Shown here: one piece after another, positions 13,924-17,732 of the stretch | How the letters are laid out: every line of letters begins with the position of its first letter | Numbering within the stretch: position 1 is the stretch's first letter | Assembly (NCBI GenBank): GCA_030263275.1 | Contig: SZOR01000086.1 | Coordinates: 1 to 17,732 of the forward strand | DNA length: 17,732 nt | Source: DSNY01 sp016861185 | GTDB lineage: Bacteria; Pseudomonadota; Gammaproteobacteria; Burkholderiales; Burkholderiaceae_F | Direction: 5' to 3' | Notes under the pieces: generated by a model | Seen by the model: the letters and a program-made list of their open reading frames with translations, nothing else | Databases searched by the model: none | Told to the model about the DNA's origin: nothing | Program-made: the position numbers and the translations under genes

Positions 13924-14700
13924 CTACGGACGGTCCTCCGACCCGACCGGCGCTTCGTGCCGCACCCAGCGCCCGTTCTGCAGCATCTCGACCGGGCGGA
14001 AGCGCGCCTTGTACGCCATCTTCGGGCTGTGCTCGATCCAGTAGCCGAGATACAGATAGGGCAGGCGCAGCGCGCGGCACTGCTCGATCTGCCACAGCAC
14101 GTTGAAGGTGCCGAAGCTCGCGCGGGGCACGTCGGGGTCGAAGAACGTGTACACCGACGACAGTCCGTCGTTCAGGATGTCGATGATCGACACCATGCGC
14201 AGCGTACCGAGCGCGTCGCCCGCGTCGGGCGGCGCCGGGTCGCGGAACTCGACGAGCCGCGTGTTGACCTTGCTCTGCAGGAGGAACTGCGAGTACTGCT
14301 CGCGGCTGTCGTTGTCCATGCCGCCGCCGGCGTGGCGGGTCGACTGGTAGCGCAGGTACAGGTCGTAGTGCTCGTGATCGAACGCCAGCCCGACGACGCG
14401 GGTGACGAGCGCGCGGTGCTGCATCCACGCGCGCCGCTGGCTGCGGCTGGGCCGGAACTGCGCCGCCGGTACGCGCACGGGGATGCATGCGCGGCAACCG
14501 TCGCAGTGCGGCCGGTAGGTGAAGATGCCGCTGCGACGGAAGCCCATGCGGACCAGTTCGCTGTAGACGTCCGCATTGATCAGATGCGCGGGCGTGGCCA
14601 CCTGCGAGCGCGCCTGCCGGTGCTCGAGGTAACTGCAGGGATACGGCGCCGTCGCGTAGAACTGCAGCGCCGCGAACGGCAGTTCCTTCAGGTTGGCCAT
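13924..14700 (-). CDS. bpt: Aspartate/glutamate leucyltransferase Bpt
   Basis: This is a 258-aa aminoacyl-tRNA-protein transferase that adds leucine to proteins with N-terminal Asp or Glu, marking them for the ClpS/ClpAP N-end rule pathway. Signature parts are CSYLEHRQARSQ (Cys22), the cysteine cluster YRPHCDGCRACIPVRVP (Cys66, Cys69, Cys72), FLLQSKVNTRLVEFRD, SSVYTFFDPD and the C-terminal YLGYWIEHSPKMAYKARFRP. These match the Bpt (formerly ate) family of proteobacteria, usually 235-260 aa; eukaryotic-type arginyltransferases share the fold. It follows aat with a 4-base gap, so the two N-end-rule transferases are coexpressed. No clpS or clpA gene is present in the window. Confidence 0.95.
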   Translation of the reverse strand: MANLKELPFAALQFYATAPYPCSYLEHRQARSQVATPAHLINADVYSELVRMGFRRSGIFTYRPHCDGCRACIPVRVPAAQFRPSRSQRRAWMQHRALVTRVVGLAFDHEHYDLYLRYQSTRHAGGGMDNDSREQYSQFLLQSKVNTRLVEFRDPAPPDAGDALGTLRMVSIIDILNDGLSSVYTFFDPDVPRASFGTFNVLWQIEQCRALRLPYLYLGYWIEHSPKMAYKARFRPVEMLQNGRWVRHEAPVGSEDRP

Positions 14701-14704
14701 CTGG

Positions 14705-15430
14705 TCAGCAGCTTCCCAGCAGGAGATTCAGCGTCCCCGCGCGATAGTTCGACCAGTCGATCGGGGCCCTTCGCGTCGCGGCGGCGACGTGCGCGCAGAA
14801 ATCCGCGCGCCGGATTTCGCGCGCCCCGAGCGAGGCGAGATGCCCCGTGTTCTGCTGGCAGTCTATCACCGGCACCTGTTCGTTTCGCAGCAGTTGCACC
14901 AGCGCGGCGAGCGCAATCTTCGACGCGTCGGTCGCGCGCGTGAACATCGACTCGCCGTAGAACATCCGCCCCAGCGCCACGCCGTACAGGCCGGCCACCA
15001 GTTCGCCGCCGCGCCAGACCTCGATCGAATGCGCCAGGTCGCGCCGGTGCAGCGCCACGTACGCGCGCACCATCGCCGCGGTGATCCACGTTCCGTCCTG
15101 GCCGGCGCGCGGCGCCGCGCATGCGCGCATCACCGCTTCGAACGCCGTGTCGCAGGTGAGGCGCAACGCGTCGCCGCGGGCGACGGCGCGCAGTTTCTTG
15201 CGCAGCGAACGCGCGACCTTGAATTCGTGGGTGAACAGCACCATGCGCGGATCGGGGCACCACCACAACACGGGTTCGCCCTCCGCGTACCAGGGGAAGA
15301 TCCCGCGCCGATAGGCGTCGATCAGCCGATCGACCGAAAGCTCGCCGCTGGCGGCGAGCAGCCCGTTCGGATGCGCCAGCGCCGCTGCGACCGGCGGGAA
15401 CGGGTCGCCCGGGTGCAGCCAGTCGATCAT
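14705..15430 (-). CDS. aat: Leucyl/phenylalanyl-tRNA-protein transferase Aat
   Basis: This 241-aa cytoplasmic enzyme transfers Leu or Phe from tRNA to N-terminal Lys or Arg of proteins, creating N-degrons for ClpS/ClpAP. Motifs in order are GLLAASGELSVDRLIDAYRRGIFPWY (residues 23-48, written here in part), PVLWWCPDPRMVL (53-65), TWITAAMVRAYVALH (114-128), AHSIEVW (133-139), GRMFYGESMFTRATDASKIAL (154-174) and DCQQNTGHLASLGAREIRR (190-208). These are all conserved family blocks and the length is typical. The ATG at 15430 has a modest TGGAAGC 8 bases before it. It heads the aat-bpt-pyrD-thpR unit. The upstream gap consists almost entirely of inverted repeats, so the operon promoter is not visible. 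Confidence 0.95.
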   Translation of the reverse strand: MIDWLHPGDPFPPVAAALAHPNGLLAASGELSVDRLIDAYRRGIFPWYAEGEPVLWWCPDPRMVLFTHEFKVARSLRKKLRAVARGDALRLTCDTAFEAVMRACAAPRAGQDGTWITAAMVRAYVALHRRDLAHSIEVWRGGELVAGLYGVALGRMFYGESMFTRATDASKIALAALVQLLRNEQVPVIDCQQNTGHLASLGAREIRRADFCAHVAAATRRAPIDWSNYRAGTLNLLLGSC

Positions 15431-15442
15431 TTATTGAGCTTC

Positions 15443-15469
15443 CAGCAAATGGTTGACAACCATTTGCTG
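15443..15469. repeat. Perfect 27-base palindrome upstream of aat
   Basis: CAGCAAATGGTTG (15443-15455), a central A, and CAACCATTTGCTG (15457-15469) make an uninterrupted 13-bp inverted repeat. It lies 13 bases before the aat ATG. Such a compact symmetric element could be an operator for a dimeric regulator (the TGGTTGACAACCA core is loosely like GntR/FadR-type sites) or half of a dispersed repeat with the two elements next to it. With arms meeting at one base, it would need a small open loop to form RNA structure. Confidence 0.9.
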
Positions 15470-15478
15470 CGCGAATCT

Positions 15479-15503
15479 CCCCTCTCCCCCCGAGGGAGAG
15501 GGG
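15479..15503. repeat. C/G-rich inverted repeat of dispersed intergenic type
   Basis: CCCCTCTCCC (15479-15488) and GGGAGAGGGG (15494-15503) form a perfect 10-bp stem with a 5-base loop, followed on the plus strand by CGGGGGTGAGGGGG. The CCCTCTCCC...GGGAGAGGG...GGGTGAGGG pattern resembles REP-like dispersed elements that I recall from many proteobacterial intergenic regions; the family name was not verified. Confidence 0.75.
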
Positions 15504-15517
15504 CGGGGGTGAGGGGG

Positions 15518-15556
15518 CTGAGCGTTCAAACCGTCATCCACTTTCTGAACGCTCAG
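15518..15556. repeat. 11-bp inverted repeat spanning the Nudix stop codon
   Basis: CTGAGCGTTCA (15518-15528) and TGAACGCTCAG (15546-15556) pair perfectly around a 17-base loop. The loop contains the stop codon of the Nudix gene (15534-15536) and one arm encodes its last residues, TERSE. In the minus-strand transcript it could act as a terminator-like or stabilising hairpin. It abuts the other two repeats, so the whole block 15443-15556 may be one inserted composite element. Confidence 0.8.
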
Positions 15557-16127
15557 TAGGCGCCAGCGGCCGCGGCGGCAGCGGCGCGATCGCGCCGGTG
15601 TGCATGCCGAAGACGCCCCGCGCGCGATCCTCGAGATAAAACCGCAGCGTCATCGCGACCGTGCGGAACGCGATCTCGTCCCAGGGGATCTCGCGTTCGT
15701 CGAACAGGCGCACCTCGAGGCTTTCGGCGCCCGGTGCGAAGTCGAGGTCGAGCAGTTGCGCGCGGAAGAAGATGTGCACCTGCTCGACGTAGGGCACGTC
15801 GATCATCGTGTACAGAGGGCCCAGCTCGACACGCGCGCCGGCTTCTTCGAGCGTCTCGCGCAGCGCTCCTTCGGCGGTCGTCTCGCCGATCTCCATGAAC
15901 CCCGCCGGCAGCGTCCACTTGCCGTAGCGCGGCTCGATCGCGCGCCTGCACAGCAGGATGCGGTCGCGCCACACGGGGATCGTGCCGACGACCGGCCGCG
16001 GGTTGACGTAGTGGATCGTCCCGCAGTGGTCGCAGCAGTCGCGCTCGCGGTTGTCGCCCTGCGGCACGCGGCGCACGACCGCATGCCCGCAGACCGAGCA
16101 GAAGCGGGGATGGGCGCGCGTAAACAC
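15534..16127 (-). CDS. Nudix hydrolase with N-terminal zinc ribbon
   Basis: This 197-aa pyrophosphohydrolase probably cleaves a nucleoside diphosphate linked to another group (NDP-X). A zinc ribbon uses Cys10/Cys13 and Cys32/Cys35 (FCSVCG, CDHCG), followed by the IHYVNPRPVVG linker. The Nudix box is perfect: Gly76, Glu82, then R90-E-T-L-E-E-A-G97, giving the metal-binding glutamates. The arrangement is like NudC-related proteins, but the SQPWPFP NADH-pyrophosphatase signature is not seen, so the substrate is open. The start is GTG at 16127 with only a weak binding site. The last residues (TERSESG) and stop lie inside an inverted repeat, so the C-terminus may have been altered when that element arrived. 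It is 103 bases upstream of aat on the same strand. Confidence 0.88.
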   Translation of the reverse strand: MFTRAHPRFCSVCGHAVVRRVPQGDNRERDCCDHCGTIHYVNPRPVVGTIPVWRDRILLCRRAIEPRYGKWTLPAGFMEIGETTAEGALRETLEEAGARVELGPLYTMIDVPYVEQVHIFFRAQLLDLDFAPGAESLEVRLFDEREIPWDEIAFRTVAMTLRFYLEDRARGVFGMHTGAIAPLPPRPLAPTERSESG

Positions 16128-16145
16128 GCCGGGAGTCTAGCCCGC

Positions 16146-16167
16146 ACCGGCGCGGCGCCGGTTTTTT
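16146..16167 (+). terminator. Rho-independent terminator-like hairpin, plus strand
   Basis: ACCGGCG (16146-16152) pairs with CGCCGGT (16156-16162) around a 3-base loop, followed directly by T run 16162-16167. The flanking CCCGC (16141-16145) and GCGGG (16168-16172) can extend it as an outer stem. The direction is plus, yet the nearest plus-strand gene upstream is lutB, about 6 kb away. It may stop antisense transcription entering from the Nudix region, or be part of a leader in front of the hemerythrin gene. Confidence 0.55.
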
Positions 16168-16205
16168 GCGGGGGCAAGACGGCGGATCTGACCTGCATCA
16201 ACCAA

Positions 16206-16225
16206 ATCGGTATCGGAGTACCGAT
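16206..16225 (+). promoter_or_regulatory. Hairpin with Shine-Dalgarno in its loop, hemerythrin gene
   Basis: ATCGGTA (16206-16212) and TACCGAT (16219-16225) are perfect inverted arms. The 6-base loop TCGGAG contains the GGAG ribosome binding site (16215-16218), and the second arm ends immediately before the ATG at 16226. It may work as an RNA switch on translation or as a DNA operator for a repressor. Confidence 0.6.
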
Positions 16226-16720
16226 ATGATCCGCCGCATGAACGAAGACCGGCACACCAGCACGTTGCTCCACCGCGAGCACTACGCCAACCTCGATCTG
16301 CTCGGCCGCGTCGAGCAGGCCCTCGCGGGCGCACCGCGCCGCGACGCCGAGCTGGTCGCGCTGGTGCGAACGCTCGGCGCGCACCTCGCGCAGGAGGTCG
16401 ACCGCCACTTCGGCTTCGAGGAGCGCGAGCTCTTCGGCCGCATGGTCGAATCCGGCGAGGGCGACCTCGCCGCGCTGCTGGCCGAGGAGCACGTGACGAT
16501 CCGCGCGGTTGCCGCCGAACTCGCCCCGCTGATCGGGCGCGCGGGGGCGGGCACGCTCGACGATGCGGGGTGGGACGCGCTGAAGCGGCTTGCGCTCGAG
16601 CTGGTCGAGCGACTGACCGCGCACATCCACAAGGAAGAGTCGGCGCTGCTGCCGCTGCTCGCGGACCTGCTCGACGAAGACGCCGACCGCGCGCTCGCGC
16701 TGGCTTACGCGGCGTCCTGA
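16226..16720 (+). CDS. Hemerythrin-like HHE domain protein
   Basis: This is a 164-aa four-helix bundle protein that probably binds a di-iron centre and senses or carries oxygen, nitric oxide or iron. Candidate ligands are His16 (LLHREHY), His61 and Glu65 (HFGFEERELF), His89 (EEHVTIR), and His133 with Glu137 (TAHIHKEE), in the order expected for the HHE family. I chose ATG 16226 since GGAG lies 7 bases before it; the ATG at 16238 is too far from that site, and the longer frame from 16166 starts without a ribosome binding site. The GNAT gene follows after 23 bases, so the two are likely cotranscribed. Relatives are often induced by nitrosative stress or act in iron-sulfur repair (RIC/YtfE), but this protein lacks the N-terminal ScdA domain of that group. 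Confidence 0.87.
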   Translation: MIRRMNEDRHTSTLLHREHYANLDLLGRVEQALAGAPRRDAELVALVRTLGAHLAQEVDRHFGFEERELFGRMVESGEGDLAALLAEEHVTIRAVAAELAPLIGRAGAGTLDDAGWDALKRLALELVERLTAHIHKEESALLPLLADLLDEDADRALALAYAAS

Positions 16721-16743
16721 ACGAGCCGCGCCGGAGCCCATCG

Positions 16744-17732
16744 ATGAAGGAAACCAGCGGCACGGCGCAGTTCGCGGTCCGCGCGCTGCAGCCGAGCGAT
16801 CTCGACGCGGTCGTCGCGATCGACCGGTCGCTCGCGGGGCGGTCGCGCCGCGCCTACATCCAGCGCCGGCTCGATGCTGCGCTGCGCGTACCCGCCAGGC
16901 ACGCGCAATTCGCGGCGACCGACGCGAACGGCCTAGCGGGCTACATCCTCGCGCGCGTGCTGCGCGGTGAGTTCGGCCGCAGCGAACCCGCGCTGCGCAT
17001 CGAGCTAGTCGGCGTGCGGCGCGAGGCGCAGGGGGGCGGGATCGGCACGCGGCTGCTCGACGCGCTGATCGAACACGGACGGCGCAAGGGCGTGGTCGAG
17101 CTGCGCACGGCGGCCGCGTGGAACGAACACGCGATGCTGCGCTGGTTCGACGCGACCGGTTTTGCGCTTGCGCCGGACCGCATCGTCGACTGCCCGGTCG
17201 GCGACGGCGGCTATCGCCCCGAGCGCGACGCCGCAACCGGCGCGGCCGAAGGCGCCGAGCCGCGCCGCGAAATCGACTACGGCGCGCCCGCAGGCAACGA
17301 CTACGAGAAGCTCGCGCGCGACCGCGCCGACCTGCGTTCGATGACGGCGGACGACCTGCCCGCGATCGCGCGCATCGACCGCGCGCTGACTGGCCGCGAC
17401 CGCACCGACTACATGCGCGCGCAGCTCGCCGAAGCGCTCGACGATTCGGCGATCCGCGTGTCGCTGGTCGCCCGGCTCGACGACGTGGTGGTCGGCTACC
17501 TGATGGCGCGCACCGACCTGGGCGACTACGGCCGTACCGAGCCGGTCGCCGTGATCGACACGATCGGCGTCGATCCCGACTACGCGCAGCGCGGCGTCGG
17601 CCACGCGCTGCTGTCGCAGCTCTTCGCCAACCTGGGTGCCCTGCGCGTCGAGCGCGTCGAGACGATCGCGGCGCCGCGCGACCTGGCGCTGCTCAGTTTC
17701 CTGTACGGCTGCGGTTTCGCGCCGTCGCAGCG
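16744..17732 (+). CDS. Tandem GNAT acetyltransferase, incomplete at window end
   Basis: The frame is open from ATG 16744 to the last base with no stop, giving at least 329 residues. Two GNAT domains are visible: residues about 10-150 with LVGVRREAQGGGIGTRLLDAL as acetyl-CoA-binding motif A, and about 195 onward with IGVDPDYAQRGVGHALL. The halves are clearly related to each other (SLAGRSRRAYIQRRL / ALTGRDRTDYMRAQL; GEFGRSEPALRIELVGV / GDYGRTEPVAVIDTIGV), so the gene arose by internal duplication. The linker (about 155-190) is charged and low in complexity. GGAG lies 7 bases before the ATG and the gene follows the hemerythrin gene closely. The acceptor substrate is unknown, and the 3' end is outside the window. 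Confidence 0.87.
   Translation, partial: MKETSGTAQFAVRALQPSDLDAVVAIDRSLAGRSRRAYIQRRLDAALRVPARHAQFAATDANGLAGYILARVLRGEFGRSEPALRIELVGVRREAQGGGIGTRLLDALIEHGRRKGVVELRTAAAWNEHAMLRWFDATGFALAPDRIVDCPVGDGGYRPERDAATGAAEGAEPRREIDYGAPAGNDYEKLARDRADLRSMTADDLPAIARIDRALTGRDRTDYMRAQLAEALDDSAIRVSLVARLDDVVVGYLMARTDLGDYGRTEPVAVIDTIGVDPDYAQRGVGHALLSQLFANLGALRVERVETIAAPRDLALLSFLYGCGFAPSQ

Noticed and set aside
13921..13926. TAGAAT at the bpt stop as a pyrD promoter
   Set aside because: It resembles the other -10 boxes in this window, but there is no -35 and the transcript would begin at or after the GTG, so cotranscription from aat is simpler.
12200..14497. N-terminal extension of the Fe-S protein up to 14497
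   Set aside because: The open frame continues through thpR, pyrD and part of bpt only as arginine-rich shadow sequence; the true start has a ribosome binding site at 12199.
13267..14943. 558-codon plus-strand frame across pyrD, bpt and aat
   Set aside because: It is the antisense of three well-recognised enzymes, and its translation is low-complexity and lacks domain features.
15453..15476. TTGACA inside the 27-base palindrome as a promoter -35
   Set aside because: No -10 box lies 16-18 bases away on the plus strand. On the minus strand TTGTCA pairs only with an AATAAA that touches the aat ATG, which would leave the start codon outside the transcript.
1..17732. CRISPR array, tRNA, rRNA, insertion sequence or prophage
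   Set aside because: No regularly spaced repeats, cloverleaf sequences, transposase or integrase motifs were seen on either strand.

Overview
The window looks like chromosomal DNA from a GC-rich betaproteobacterium, most likely of the order Burkholderiales. The clues are a PHA-granule phasin, a Bug/TTT-type periplasmic receptor, the Aat plus Bpt N-end-rule transferase pair, the quinone-dependent PyrD, ribosome binding sites of the form AGGAGACA, and heavy G/C at third codon positions. I saw no phage, transposase, CRISPR array, rRNA or tRNA. This rests on reading protein motifs by eye, with no database search.

Layout. 1-445: no convincing protein gene, but a very strong minus-strand terminator (131-164) ends what may be a small RNA that copies the anti-Shine-Dalgarno tail of 16S rRNA. 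446-1015 (-): phasin, with an excellent sigma-70 promoter and an overlapping palindrome. 1332-3611 (+): a tightly coupled trio of HDAC-like deacetylase, EamA-family exporter and acyl-CoA thioesterase. 3698-5913 (+): a tartrate/D-malate dehydrogenase followed by a Bug solute receptor. 6065-7084 (+): a PBP7/PbpG-type D-Ala-D-Ala endopeptidase. 7100-7903 (-) and 8058-10195 (+): an IclR regulator divergent from a lutA-lutB lactate-oxidation pair that lacks lutC here.

10199-15430 (-): a probable operon read aat, bpt, pyrD, thpR, then a large membrane Fe-S oxidoreductase of the EtfD/HdrD type, with gaps of 4, 9, 6 and 74 bases. Aat and Bpt add leucine or phenylalanine to protein N-termini for ClpS/ClpAP degradation. 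PyrD and the Fe-S protein both pass electrons to the quinone pool. 15431-15556 holds three perfect inverted repeats in a row, one of which supplies the stop codon of a zinc-ribbon Nudix hydrolase (15534-16127, -). 16226-17732 (+): a hemerythrin-like HHE protein and a tandem GNAT acetyltransferase cut off by the window end.

The points most worth following up are the candidate anti-SD small RNA at the left end, the palindrome cluster between aat and the Nudix gene, the hemerythrin Shine-Dalgarno sequence placed in a hairpin loop, and the Fe-S oxidoreductase whose first CCG domain appears to have lost its cluster ligands.
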